Shown piece after piece: positions 34,066-42,771 of a stretch of DNA of 64,000 bases. The notes under the pieces were generated by a model. The model was not told the origin of the DNA. It searched no databases and saw only the letters and a list, made by a program, of their open reading frames with translations. The position numbers and the translations under genes were made by a program. The stretch is from Actinomycetes bacterium (GTDB lineage Bacteria > Actinomycetota > Acidimicrobiia > Acidimicrobiales > Ilumatobacteraceae), in contig JANXUF010000036.1 of NCBI GenBank assembly GCA_025356335.1, positions 1 to 64,000 of the forward strand, read 5' to 3'. The stretch's first letter is position 1. Each line of letters starts with the position of its first letter.

Positions 34066-34869
34066 ATGAATTCTCCAATTGATCAATTATTTTCGTTGGA
34101 CGGCCGGGTTGCGCTCGTCACCGGCGGTGCCACCGGCATCGGCGAAGGCATCGCCCGCCTCCTTGCCGCCGCCGGGGCAACGGTCACGATCGGCGACATC
34201 GATGTCGAAGGCGGCGCTCGCGTCGCCGAAGAGATCGGCGGTGACGCCGTGTTCCTCGACGTCACCGACCCGTCCAGCGTGGACGAGGCGGTGGCCGGCC
34301 TCGGCGGCATCGACCTGCTCGTCAACAACGCCGGAACCTATCGCGAGGCAGGCAGCATCCTCGACCAGTCACACGAGAGTTGGAAGCGCTCGATCGACGT
34401 CAACCTTGCGGGTGTCTTCAACTGCTCGAAGGCAGCGGCGACAGCGATGGTCAAGGGGTTCACTCCCCGACCAGGGACGATCGTCAACATCTCCTCCGTC
34501 GACGGGCTGCTGGTGTGTCTCGGCACCGGCTACGACTCCGCCAAGGCCGGCGTCATCCACTTCACCCGCTCGCTGGCGGTCGACCTCGCACCGCACGGCA
34601 TTCGCGTCAATGCTGTCGCGCCCGGCTACGTGCCCGTTCCGACGCTCGCCAGGATTCGCTCTGGCGAACTCCCGCCGCTGTGGCCGGTCGACTCATCCGT
34701 CAGCGGGCTGATGGGGCCGCTGATGAAACAGCGCTCGAGCAACATCCCGCTCGCCCGCGTCGGCACACCCGACGATATTGCCAGAGCGGTGCTGTACCTC
34801 AGCTCGGAGATGTCGTCGTACGTCACCGGCCAGACCATCGCCGTCGATGGCGGCTGGCTCCTCGTCTGA
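34066..34869 (+). CDS. Short-chain dehydrogenase/reductase
   Basis: A 267-residue classical SDR: TGGATGIGEG, NNAG (VNNAGTY), NISSVDG with the Ser, and YDSAK. The ATG at 34066 has no clear ribosome binding site and may be read from a leaderless or very short-leader transcript. A palindrome AATTGATCAATT lies inside its fifth to eighth codons, which matches the motif seen at other promoters; here it might be coincidental coding sequence. Its stop is one base from the convergent TetR stop. Confidence 0.9.
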   Translation: MNSPIDQLFSLDGRVALVTGGATGIGEGIARLLAAAGATVTIGDIDVEGGARVAEEIGGDAVFLDVTDPSSVDEAVAGLGGIDLLVNNAGTYREAGSILDQSHESWKRSIDVNLAGVFNCSKAAATAMVKGFTPRPGTIVNISSVDGLLVCLGTGYDSAKAGVIHFTRSLAVDLAPHGIRVNAVAPGYVPVPTLARIRSGELPPLWPVDSSVSGLMGPLMKQRSSNIPLARVGTPDDIARAVLYLSSEMSSYVTGQTIAVDGGWLLV

Positions 34870-34870
34870 T

Positions 34871-35512
34871 TCACGAGACGTCCCGGATGAGCTTGCCCTC
34901 GAGCAGCGCTTTGATCGCGTCGACGGCATGGCGATGGGTGCTCGGGTTGCCGGAGACGGCGTCGGTGAGGCCGATCAAGAGGACGAGGACGAGCGCGCTG
35001 ACCTCCTCGCGCTGCGACGGGTCGATCTCGCCCGTCGTGACGCCGTGGTCGACGATGCGGTCGAAGAACTCCAAGCGGGCGACGGCATAGTGCTGCAGCG
35101 CTGCTTTCAGTTCGGGGTTGCGGCGCATGTCGACGCGCAGTGCGCCGAGGAACTGGGCGAGCGAGGGATCTTCCTTGTTCATCTCGTGCGCTGCTTCGAG
35201 CACCGCTTCGATCTTCGTACGGAACGTCGGGGGCGTGCTGATCGCGTCGCTGAATTGCGAGTACACCCGCTCCTGTACGTCGTCGTGGACAGCGATGTAG
35301 AGGTCGAGCTTCGAGCCGAAGTAGTGGTAGATCGCCCCGGCGGTGATGCCGGCATCGGCACCGACGCTGCGGTTCGTCGAGGCGTCGTAGCCACGTGCGG
35401 CGAAGGCCAGACGGGCGATGTCGAGGATGCGTTGGCGGGTGCCGGCCGAATCAGTCGCCGGTGGCCGTCCGAGGCGGGGCGCAACCTTCTTCTTCGTCGT
35501 CTTCTTCGTCAC
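34871..35512 (-). CDS. TetR-family transcriptional regulator
   Basis: A 213-residue repressor. The N-terminal HTH domain is RQRILDIARLAFAARGYDAS, then VGADAGITAGAIYHYFGSK, the classic TetR recognition helix. The C-terminal ligand domain is helical. A Lys-rich head (TKKTTKKKVAPRLG) precedes it. GTG at 35512 is chosen on protein grounds; ATG at 35548 is possible. It is convergent with the SDR at 34066 and divergent from the SDR at 35616; the nested palindrome at 35560-35583 lies between, a natural autoregulatory operator. The likely effector is a pathway CoA ester or acid; this is inference. Confidence 0.9.
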   Translation of the reverse strand: MTKKTTKKKVAPRLGRPPATDSAGTRQRILDIARLAFAARGYDASTNRSVGADAGITAGAIYHYFGSKLDLYIAVHDDVQERVYSQFSDAISTPPTFRTKIEAVLEAAHEMNKEDPSLAQFLGALRVDMRRNPELKAALQHYAVARLEFFDRIVDHGVTTGEIDPSQREEVSALVLVLLIGLTDAVSGNPSTHRHAVDAIKALLEGKLIRDVS

Positions 35513-35559
35513 GCTCCAAGTATGGCCCAGCCACCGCATGTCTGGCATGATGAAGAAGT

Positions 35560-35583
35560 GATCAGTTGATCAATTCTCTGATC
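35560..35583. promoter_or_regulatory. Nested palindrome between tetR and SDR genes (candidate operator)
   Basis: GATCAG (35560-35565) and CTGATC (35578-35583) are perfect outer arms. Inside lies the 8-base palindrome TTGATCAA (35566-35573). It is located in the divergent region of the TetR gene and the SDR at 35616, where a TetR autoregulatory operator is expected. Confidence 0.65.
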
Positions 35584-35615
35584 GCACCAACACTGACAAC
35601 TCTTGGGGGGTTGAG

Positions 35616-36371
35616 ATGGATCTCGGACTGCAGGGAAAGCGGGCGCTCGTCACCGGTTCGACGAAGGGCATCGGACGGGCGATCGCCGAGACGCTGCTCG
35701 CAGAGGGTGCCTCGGTTGCGATTTGCGCCCGTACCGCCGACGACGTCGCGACTGCGGTGACAGCGATGTCGGCGAACGGCACCGTGGTCGGCGCGACGGT
35801 CGATGCGGCGGACGCCGCGAGCCTGCGGGCATGGGTCGAGCGCTCCGCCGAGCAACTCGGCGGCATCGACATCTATGTGCACAACACGTCCGGAAAGCCG
35901 GCCCGTTCGCTCGACGGGTGGGAGAAGAACTTCCAGATCGATCTGATGGCGCTCGTCCATGGCGTCGACGCAGCGACGGCGGCGCTCGTCGACGGCGGCG
36001 GCACCGTGATCAGCATCAGCACGACGGCGACCTCAGAGCACTTCGCCAGTGGCGCGAACAGCTACAGCGCGTTCAAGTCGGCAGTGACGAACTGGACGCT
36101 CGGTCAGGCGCAGACGCTCGGCGCAAAGGGTGTGCGCTGCAACGTCGTCTCCCCCGGTCCGACCTTCATCGAGGGTGGCGACTGGGACGGGATCAAACAG
36201 CGGATGGCGGCGTTCTACGAGGCGACGGAGCGCAATCACCCAGGCGGTCGGCTCGGGCTCGCCCAGGACGTCGCCGACGCAGTCACCTTCCTCGCCAGCG
36301 CACGGGCGAGTCACATCAACGGGGTCAACCTCACCGTCGACGGCGGCTTCCTCAAGCGCGTCAACTTCTAG
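35616..36371 (+). CDS. Short-chain dehydrogenase/reductase
   Basis: A 251-residue SDR beginning MDLGLQGKRALVTGSTKGIG. The usual NNAG is replaced by HNTSG. The catalytic Tyr and Lys are in YSAFK, and the Ser region is SISTTATSE. A GGGGGG run lies a few bases before the ATG. Stops 10 bases before the ThuA-like gene, and starts the plus-strand run that continues into the aco-like block, so it is probably the first gene under direct TetR control. Confidence 0.92.
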   Translation: MDLGLQGKRALVTGSTKGIGRAIAETLLAEGASVAICARTADDVATAVTAMSANGTVVGATVDAADAASLRAWVERSAEQLGGIDIYVHNTSGKPARSLDGWEKNFQIDLMALVHGVDAATAALVDGGGTVISISTTATSEHFASGANSYSAFKSAVTNWTLGQAQTLGAKGVRCNVVSPGPTFIEGGDWDGIKQRMAAFYEATERNHPGGRLGLAQDVADAVTFLASARASHINGVNLTVDGGFLKRVNF

Positions 36372-36381
36372 GAACGCTGTC

Positions 36382-37149
36382 GTGGGCACAGGTCATGGTT
36401 CGCGCATCGGCGTCACGCTCGTCGCCGGCGGCAAGTATCACGACATCGACTTCGCCAGGCGCGAGCTGCTCGGCCTGCTCGGCGAGCACGACGAATTTCG
36501 GGTGCGCGTGCAACCCGACTACGAAGACGCAGCTGCAATTGCCGGCGGCAGCATCCTCGTCAGTTACACGTGCGATGTCAGGCCGTCTCCCGATGCGCAG
36601 GCGACGATACGCCGGTGGGTCGAGGGCGGCGGACGATGGGTTGCGCTGCACGGCACGAACGCTGCGCTCGATCTCGGCGGGCCGCACGGTGTCGACTCGC
36701 CCAGGGTGTTCCCGCTGTGGGCGGAAACACTCGGCAGCCAGTTCATCGCCCACCCGCCGATCCAGCCGTACACCGTCGAGGTGACAGACCCCGAACACTG
36801 GCTCGTGGAAGGCGTCGAGCCGTTCGAGACCGACGACGAGCTGTACCTCAGCGAGTACGCCGATCGGGCAGCCCTGCGTCCGCTGCTGCACACGGTGTGG
36901 CAGGGCGACGCCAAGGGTTTCGTCGAAAGCGACTGGACTGCCACCGATGCGCAGCACCTCGTGATGTACACGCGTGACCTCGGCGCCGGCGCCATTCTCT
37001 ACAACACGCTCGGGCATTGTCGCGGCCACTACGACATGGTCCCGGTCCTCGACTACTACCCGCATGTCGAGCGGTGCTCATGGGACAAGCCCGTCTACTA
37101 CGAACTGTTACGTCGCTCGCTGCGCTGGGCACGCGGCGCGACGAGCTGA
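36382..37149 (+). CDS. ThuA-like domain protein
   Basis: A 255-residue ThuA-like protein: IGVTLVAGGKYHDIDFARRE, GGRWVALHGTNAALDLGG, ETDDELYLSEY and NTLGHCRGHYDM near the end. GTG at 36382 has AGGAA seven bases upstream. Only distant identity to the other ThuA protein (29657), but the ALHGT and DELY motifs are equivalent to HHA and DELY there. Precedes the dehydrogenase-complex genes by 16 bases. Confidence 0.88.
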   Translation: MGTGHGSRIGVTLVAGGKYHDIDFARRELLGLLGEHDEFRVRVQPDYEDAAAIAGGSILVSYTCDVRPSPDAQATIRRWVEGGGRWVALHGTNAALDLGGPHGVDSPRVFPLWAETLGSQFIAHPPIQPYTVEVTDPEHWLVEGVEPFETDDELYLSEYADRAALRPLLHTVWQGDAKGFVESDWTATDAQHLVMYTRDLGAGAILYNTLGHCRGHYDMVPVLDYYPHVERCSWDKPVYYELLRRSLRWARGATS

Positions 37150-37165
37150 AGAAAGGCACCGACTG

Positions 37166-38191
37166 ATGGAACTGACGAGAGATGTGCAGATGGACCTGCA
37201 TCGCCGGATGGTACGGATCCGATTGTTCGAGGAGGCAGCGGGTCGCCTCGCCGAAGCGGCGAAACTGCCGGGTTTCCTGCACCTCTACGTCGGGGAGGAA
37301 GCCGTCGCCGCCGGCGTCTGCACTGCGCTGAACGACGACGATCACATCACGTCGACGCATCGCGGACACGGCCACCTCGTCGCCAAGGGTGGCGACTTCA
37401 ACCGCATGATGGCCGAACTGATGGGCAAGGCGACCGGTTACTGCAAGGGCAAGGGCGGGTCGATGCACATCAGTGACCTGTCGCTCGGCATGCTCGGCGC
37501 CAACGGCATCGTCGGTGCTGGTACTCCCATCGCCGTCGGCGCCGCCTTCGCCGACAAGTACCGAAAGCGTGGCCAGGTCGCCGTCGCCTTCTTCGGCGAC
37601 GGTGCGACGAACATCGGCGCCTTTCACGAGGCGGCGAACATGGCGTGCGCGTTGCACCTCCCGATCGTGTTCGCCTGCGAGAACAACGAGTACGGAGAGT
37701 TCACGAGACGAGACAGGACGATGGCGATCACCGACATCGTCGACCGCGCCGTCGGGTACGGGATGCCTGGTGTGATCGTCGACGGCATGGACGTGGTGGC
37801 CGTCCACGAAGCCACACTCGGCGCGGTCGCCAGGGCGCGTGCCGGGGGTGGGCCGTCGTTGATCGAGGCCAAGACGTACCGCTTCTACAACCACCACGGT
37901 GTGCAGAATCTCGGGCTCAAGTACCGCACCGACGACGAGGTCGCCGTGTGGAAGCAGCGTGACCCGATCTTCTCGTTCGAGGAGCGGCTGATCGACGTCG
38001 GCACGGCGACAGCCGCCGACATCGAACAGGTGTGGTCAGCGCTTGGCGATGACATCGCCGCGGCGATCGCCTTCGCCGAGGACAGCCCGCTGCCCGAACC
38101 TGACCAACTGCTGGTCGACGTCTACACCACTCACACCAACCACACCAACCACACCGACCACACTTCGATGACGGCCCGAGGTGCGTCGTGA
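37166..38191 (+). CDS. acoA: 2-oxo-acid/acetoin dehydrogenase E1 component, alpha subunit
   Basis: A 341-residue thiamine-diphosphate enzyme subunit. The TPP/Mg motif is GDGATNIGAFHEAANMA, ending in ACENN, and the phosphate-contact STHRGHGH is near residue 63. Together with the next gene it forms the alpha2beta2 E1 that decarboxylates or cleaves the substrate and acylates the lipoyl group of E2. C-terminal THTNHTNHTDH arises from a 9-base repeat at 38132-38167. The aco symbol rests on the neighbouring AcoX gene; acetoin itself as substrate is not proven. Confidence 0.88.
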   Translation: MELTRDVQMDLHRRMVRIRLFEEAAGRLAEAAKLPGFLHLYVGEEAVAAGVCTALNDDDHITSTHRGHGHLVAKGGDFNRMMAELMGKATGYCKGKGGSMHISDLSLGMLGANGIVGAGTPIAVGAAFADKYRKRGQVAVAFFGDGATNIGAFHEAANMACALHLPIVFACENNEYGEFTRRDRTMAITDIVDRAVGYGMPGVIVDGMDVVAVHEATLGAVARARAGGGPSLIEAKTYRFYNHHGVQNLGLKYRTDDEVAVWKQRDPIFSFEERLIDVGTATAADIEQVWSALGDDIAAAIAFAEDSPLPEPDQLLVDVYTTHTNHTNHTDHTSMTARGAS

Positions 38192-39186
38192 CCGACCGCA
38201 AATTGAGCTATGCGGGAGCGTTCAACGAGGCGGTCCGTCAGGCGATGGAGGCAGACGGGAACGTGTTTGCCGCCGGTGAGGACATCGGCGCGTTCGGTGG
38301 GGTGTTCGGGACGTACGCCGGGTTACAGGCGACCTTCGGCGTCGATCGGGTCGTCGACACGCCGATCAGCGAACAGGCGATCGTCGGCCTCGGCATCGGC
38401 GCTGCGGTGACGGGGCTCCGTCCGATCGTCGATCTGATGTTCATGGATTTCGTCTGCGTGGCGATGGACCAGATCGTCAACCAGGCGGCAAAGCTGAAGT
38501 ACATGTTCGGTGGCAGTGCAACACTGCCGCTGACGATCACGACGGCCGCCGGCGCAGGCCTGTCGGCTGCGGCCCAGCACAGCCAGTCGCTGGAGGCACT
38601 GCTCTGCCACATCCCCGGCTTGAAGGTCGTCTACCCATCCAATCCGTACGACATGAAGGGGTTGATGACCGCGTGCATCCGCGAAGACAACCCGACGGTC
38701 ATGATCAAGCACAAGCGACTGCTCGGCATGAACGGCATCGTGCCGGAGGAGAACTACGAGATCGCGCTCGGCGCTGCGCATATCGCCCGCAGCGGAAAGG
38801 ACGTCACGGTCATCGCCTACGGGCGGATGCTGAACGAATCACTCACCGCCGCGAAGACCCTCGCCGCCGACGGCATCGAATGCGAAGTCGTCGATCTGCG
38901 AACCCTCCAGCCGCTCGACACGGCTTCGATCGTCGCATCGGTCAAACGGACGAACCACGTCGTGGTCGTCCACGAAGCGGTTCGCTTCGGTGGCCTCGGT
39001 GCGGAGATCGCTGCGCAGATCCAGGAGGAGGCCTTCGACTACCTCGACGCGCCGGTGATGCGTGTCGCCGCGCCGTTCTCTCCCGTCCCCTTCAGCCCGG
39101 CGCTCGAACAGCACTACGTGCCTGATGCGCTGTCGATCGCCACCGGGATCCGCGCCGTGCTCGAGCGGTCACCGGTCGGTCGCTGA
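38188..39186 (+). CDS. acoB: 2-oxo-acid/acetoin dehydrogenase E1 component, beta subunit
   Basis: A 332-residue E1 beta subunit: AGEDIGAFGGVFG, DTPISEQAIVGLGIGAA, then LPLTITTAAGAGLSAAAQHSQ (TPP-site contact and His/Gln region). GTG start overlaps the alpha stop as GTGA. Part of the same alpha2beta2 complex; the C-terminal domain carries LRTLQPLDTASI and HEAVRFGGLGAEIAA. Confidence 0.9.
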   Translation: MTDRKLSYAGAFNEAVRQAMEADGNVFAAGEDIGAFGGVFGTYAGLQATFGVDRVVDTPISEQAIVGLGIGAAVTGLRPIVDLMFMDFVCVAMDQIVNQAAKLKYMFGGSATLPLTITTAAGAGLSAAAQHSQSLEALLCHIPGLKVVYPSNPYDMKGLMTACIREDNPTVMIKHKRLLGMNGIVPEENYEIALGAAHIARSGKDVTVIAYGRMLNESLTAAKTLAADGIECEVVDLRTLQPLDTASIVASVKRTNHVVVVHEAVRFGGLGAEIAAQIQEEAFDYLDAPVMRVAAPFSPVPFSPALEQHYVPDALSIATGIRAVLERSPVGR

Positions 39187-39189
39187 CCG

Positions 39190-40194
39190 ATGCGTGGCAC
39201 GGTCGGGGTGATCGCCAATCCGATCGCCGGCAAGGACATCCGTCGGCTGGTGACGGCCGCCGGCCACACCTCGGACAGCAGCAAGATCGACATCGTCAAA
39301 CGCTGTGTGATCGCTGCGCTGCAGAGCGGCGCAGACCGGGTGCTGCTTGCCCCCGATCCCCACAACCTCGCAACCCGCGCGACTGCCGGCCTCGGCGGCC
39401 GTACGGCAGTCATCGACTCTGTCGTGCACGGTTCACGCGACGACACCGTCGCCGCGGCATCACGGATGTGGAAGGAGGACGTCGGCGCGTTGATCGTCCT
39501 CGGCGGCGACGGCACCTGCCGCGACGTCGCCCTCGGCTGGCCGGACGCCCCACTGATCGCCATCTCGACGGGCACGAACAACGTCTATCCTCGCTTCGTC
39601 GACGCGACATCTGCAGGCGCAGCGGCCGGCTTCGTCGCCAGCGGAGCGATCGACATCGCGACCGCCGGCCGGCGCAGCAAACGGATCGCCACAACGATCT
39701 CGACGGCCGACGGAATCGTCGACGACCTCGCACTCGTCGATCTCGCGCTCATCGAGGCAACATTCGTCGGTACCCGTGCGGTGCTCGATCCGGCGGCGGT
39801 TCGTGTGGTGGTCGCATCCTGTGCAAGCCCGGCATCGACGGGGCTGTCGAGCATCGCCGGTCGCGTCCACCCCGTTGATCGGTGGTCGCCTGGCGGCGTC
39901 CTCGTCCGTCTTGCTGCCGGGGGGCGACGCATCCGCGTCCCGCTCGCCCCTGGCTCGTTCACCACCGTCGAAATCGCCGAGGTCCTTCCACTTGCCGACG
40001 GGCAGCGCGTCGAGATCGAAGGCCCCGGCGTGCTCGCCTTCGACGGAGAACGCGACCGTCGGATCGGCCCGGAGGTTCGCGTCACCGCGCGGGTCGAGGC
40101 GACGGGACCGTTGATCATCGACGTCGAGGCGGTCCTGCTAATGGCCGCCGCCGACGATCTCTTTGCAGAACGGGAGGGCGACGATGCCCAATGA
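39190..40194 (+). CDS. acoX: AcoX-like ATP-NAD kinase-family protein
   Basis: A 334-residue protein of the AcoX group: GVIANPIAGKDIRRLV at the start, LIVLGGDGTCRDVA with the kinase GGDGT motif, and ISTGTNN. It lies between E1 beta and E2, as expected of an aco-type operon, where AcoX is a conserved partner of unknown catalytic role (an NAD- or related kinase is suggested by the fold). Starts 4 bases after the E1 beta stop; the E2 gene overlaps its end by 11 bases. Confidence 0.85.
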   Translation: MRGTVGVIANPIAGKDIRRLVTAAGHTSDSSKIDIVKRCVIAALQSGADRVLLAPDPHNLATRATAGLGGRTAVIDSVVHGSRDDTVAAASRMWKEDVGALIVLGGDGTCRDVALGWPDAPLIAISTGTNNVYPRFVDATSAGAAAGFVASGAIDIATAGRRSKRIATTISTADGIVDDLALVDLALIEATFVGTRAVLDPAAVRVVVASCASPASTGLSSIAGRVHPVDRWSPGGVLVRLAAGGRRIRVPLAPGSFTTVEIAEVLPLADGQRVEIEGPGVLAFDGERDRRIGPEVRVTARVEATGPLIIDVEAVLLMAAADDLFAEREGDDAQ

Positions 40195-41656
40195 GTTCCT
40201 GATGCCCAAGCTCGGCCTCACCATGGAGGAAGGCACGATCCTCCAGTGGCTCGTCGCCGACGGTACGCCCGTCCGACCTGGCATGGCGGTGATGCTGATC
40301 GAGACCGACAAGGTCGAGAGCGAGGTCGAGGCGAGCGAATCCGGCAGGCTGCACCGGATCGGTGCAGAAGGCGACACGTTCGCCTGCGGCGAGGTGGTCG
40401 GCCTGCTGCTCGCCGAAGGAGAAACGGCGCCGAGCGGGTCGGGGTCGGCGGCGACCGTCGAGCATCCCGCCGGAACGAGCGACCTCTCGGTCGCCGCAGC
40501 CGCCGGCGTCCTTGTCCCGGCAGGCGGCGACGGCAGCCGACGGTTCGTCTCGCCGAACGCCAGGCGGCTTGCCGCCGAACGGAACATCGATCTTTTAACA
40601 GTTCGCGGCAGCGGTCCCGGCGGTCGGGTCGTCAGCGACGACCTCGACGACATGCCCGTGCCGGGCATCGCCGCAGCCGGTGTGAATGCCCCGCCGCCGG
40701 CATCGGCTGCATCGGCATCGGCTGCATCGGCACCGGCACCGGCACCGGCACCGGCAGCAGCATGGCGATCATCGACGGGGTCGTCGCTGACACCGGCGAC
40801 CACGTCGGCCCGTCAGCTCGCCGATCTGCTCGGCGTCGATCTGCAAGCGGTGCCGCCTGATCCGCACGACGGCTACGTGACGCGCGAGGCAGTCGCACGC
40901 TACGTACGCGGCCGCCTCCAGCAGCCCGAAGCGGCGGCACCGGCATCAGCGACGACATCGGCGGTTGCGGTAGCCAGCCAGACGCCTACGGCGGTGCGCA
41001 GGCTGTCCGGGATGCGCGGCACCATCGCCAAGCGGATGCACGCCTCGCTCCACGAGATGGCGCAGCTGACGCTGATGATGGATGCAGACATGGGTGCCGT
41101 GGTCGCCGACCGCGAACGACGCCGCAGCGCAGGCGCCGGACTCGTCCCCGCCTATACCGACTACGTCATCGCCGCGGTGGCGCAGGCGATTCGTCTCCAC
41201 CCGGGCGTCAACGCGCAGGTGACTGCTGACGGGATCGCCGAGCTGCCGGAGATCCACGTCGGCCTGGCCGTCGCTCTCGCCGAGGGGCTCGTCGTTCCGG
41301 TTGTGCGCAACGCCGATCGCCTGAACCTCGACGAGATCGCCGCAGCGACGTCACGTCTCGCCGGCGCAGCACGAGCCGGACAGCTCACCCTCGACGATCT
41401 CGAGGGCGGCACGTTCTCGGTCAGCTCGCTCGGCATGTTCGGCGTCGACGGGTTCACGCCGGTGATCAACCCGCCGAACGCTGCGATCCTCGGAGTCGGT
41501 CGGATCCGCGACGATCTTGCGCTGGTCGACGGCACGGTCACGACCCGCACACGGCTGACCCTCAGCCTGACATGGGACCACCGGGTATTCGACGGCGCAC
41601 CGGCCGCAGCGTTCTGCGCAGCGATCGTCGAGTTGCTCGCTCAGCCGAGCGCGTAG
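40184..41656 (+). CDS. acoC: Dihydrolipoyl acyltransferase E2 with two E3-binding domains
   Basis: A 490-residue E2. Residues 1-80 are a lipoyl domain with the target Lys in ETDKVESE. A first peripheral-subunit-binding domain is at about 120-155 (SPNARRLAAERNIDLLTV). An Ala/Pro/Ser linker with repeats follows, then a second such domain (TSARQLADLLGVDLQAV ... YVTREAVARYV). The catalytic domain ends with DHRVFDG, the HxxxDG active site. ATG at 40184 has GGAGGG upstream. No E3 (lipoamide dehydrogenase) gene is in the window. Confidence 0.92.
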   Translation: MPNEFLMPKLGLTMEEGTILQWLVADGTPVRPGMAVMLIETDKVESEVEASESGRLHRIGAEGDTFACGEVVGLLLAEGETAPSGSGSAATVEHPAGTSDLSVAAAAGVLVPAGGDGSRRFVSPNARRLAAERNIDLLTVRGSGPGGRVVSDDLDDMPVPGIAAAGVNAPPPASAASASAASAPAPAPAPAAAWRSSTGSSLTPATTSARQLADLLGVDLQAVPPDPHDGYVTREAVARYVRGRLQQPEAAAPASATTSAVAVASQTPTAVRRLSGMRGTIAKRMHASLHEMAQLTLMMDADMGAVVADRERRRSAGAGLVPAYTDYVIAAVAQAIRLHPGVNAQVTADGIAELPEIHVGLAVALAEGLVVPVVRNADRLNLDEIAAATSRLAGAARAGQLTLDDLEGGTFSVSSLGMFGVDGFTPVINPPNAAILGVGRIRDDLALVDGTVTTRTRLTLSLTWDHRVFDGAPAAAFCAAIVELLAQPSA

Positions 41657-42060
41657 ACCTCGTAGGTCACCTCGCCCGTTGCCGGTACGCCCATCCCGAT
41701 GGCCTGGACGTCGTTCAGCCATGCGTAGCGCTCGTCACCGGTCTGGAACAACGGGGCGACACGGGCGATTCGATCGGCACCGAGGATGCCGCAGTACTGC
41801 ATGTAGACGATGGCGTCGTCGTCGGTGCGGATCGTCAGGCGGACATCGAGTTGGGCGATGCCGTTGGACCGGATCGTCACCCAGTCACCGCCACCGGCAA
41901 GCACGTCGCCGTTGATGCGTGGGCCGCGCACGGTTCCGCCGGTCACGGTGACCAGCACCCTCGTCCCGTGCGGACCGCCGGGGATGACCACCGGTGGCGC
42001 AAGCACGGCGTGCATCGTGCAGAGATACTGGACCGGGAGGGAGGTGACGTCAGCAGCCAC
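41641..42060 (-). CDS. DUF3237 family protein
   Basis: A 139-residue DUF3237 protein: VLVTVTGGTVRGPRINGDVL, GGGDWVTIRSNGIAQLDVR, FQTGDERYAWLNDVQAIG. GTG at 42060 follows GGAGG with a six-base spacer. It overlaps the E2 3' end by 16 bases in convergent orientation. A truncated second copy sits at 53049. DUF3237 proteins often occur in aromatic-catabolism and steroid-type clusters; function unknown. Confidence 0.88.
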   Translation of the reverse strand: MAADVTSLPVQYLCTMHAVLAPPVVIPGGPHGTRVLVTVTGGTVRGPRINGDVLAGGGDWVTIRSNGIAQLDVRLTIRTDDDAIVYMQYCGILGADRIARVAPLFQTGDERYAWLNDVQAIGMGVPATGEVTYEVYALG

Positions 42061-42682
42061 GGCCGGCCTCCGCTTCCCCGGCGCGGGTCAGCCCGCAGAG
42101 CATGATCAGTTCCTCGTGGAGCTCGAACCAGACACTGTGGTAGCTCTCGACGGCTGGTGATGCCATGAACTGGCGTTGGCCGCCGAGGAGTTTGCATAGC
42201 GCCTCGTCGAGCCGATTCCGATACCGCCGATAGCGCCGAATCGATGGTGGGAACTGGTCGAGCAGCGCAACGATCGATGCGTGGATGACCTGCAGCCTGG
42301 CGATCACGGCGCCGTCATAGTTCGCGTCGGCGTGATCGTTGAGGACTGCGGTGTCACCTGCCTGGCGCAGTTGCCAGTCGGTGACGGTCGCCTTGAAATC
42401 GGCGTTGATCGTGCAGAACGCTCCGTACCACTCGTTCAACTGGCGGTCGCCGACGTCACGCCGCACGGCATCGAGTGCTTCGTTGACGACGTCGAGTCCG
42501 GTCGGAGTGATCTTGAAGCCCGCTTTGACAGGCTCGACGTGACCGTCAGCGCTGAGCTCGTCGAGCATCTTCGAGGCATCGAAACCCACCGCCTCTGACA
42601 CTCCGGCAGCGGTCACCCTCCCCTTCAACTTGACGACTACAGCGACATCCGGCTTCTGCATCAACGCAGTACTGGTGGCCAT
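42050..42682 (-). CDS. Hypothetical protein with winged-helix-like N-terminus
   Basis: A 210-residue protein. Residues 10-75 look like a winged helix (VVVKLKGRVTAAGVSEAVG, DELSADGHVEPVKAGFKITPTG). The C-terminal half is helical, with FCTINADFKATVTDWQLRQ and SVWFELHEELIMLCG. From memory it resembles the accessory C-terminal region of actinobacterial PEP/pyruvate-binding proteins, which would fit with the orphan PEP-swivel protein at 4882; low certainty. ATG at 42682 is used. The palindrome 42713-42734 lies just upstream. Confidence 0.75.
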   Translation of the reverse strand: MATSTALMQKPDVAVVVKLKGRVTAAGVSEAVGFDASKMLDELSADGHVEPVKAGFKITPTGLDVVNEALDAVRRDVGDRQLNEWYGAFCTINADFKATVTDWQLRQAGDTAVLNDHADANYDGAVIARLQVIHASIVALLDQFPPSIRRYRRYRNRLDEALCKLLGGQRQFMASPAVESYHSVWFELHEELIMLCGLTRAGEAEAGRGC

Positions 42683-42712
42683 CCTGCTCCCCCCTGAGAA
42701 CACCCCGTGACC

Positions 42713-42734
42713 GAATTGATCACCCGGTCAATTC
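42713..42734. promoter_or_regulatory. 22-base palindrome, candidate TetR operator
   Basis: Arms GAATTGATC (42713-42721) and GGTCAATTC (42726-42734) match at eight of nine positions, around ACCC. Located about 30 bases upstream of the ATG at 42682. The same arms, with a spacer one base longer, occur at 12540-12558. Confidence 0.6.
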
Positions 42735-42771
42735 ACTGTAGCAAACATCATCGCTCGCCGACCACCGAACG

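Noticed and set aside
34077-34088. AATTGATCAATT palindrome treated as a separate operator
   Set aside because: It lies inside codons 5-8 of the SDR at 34066 (PIDQL), so it may be ordinary coding sequence. It is mentioned in the regulon finding but not listed as a site.
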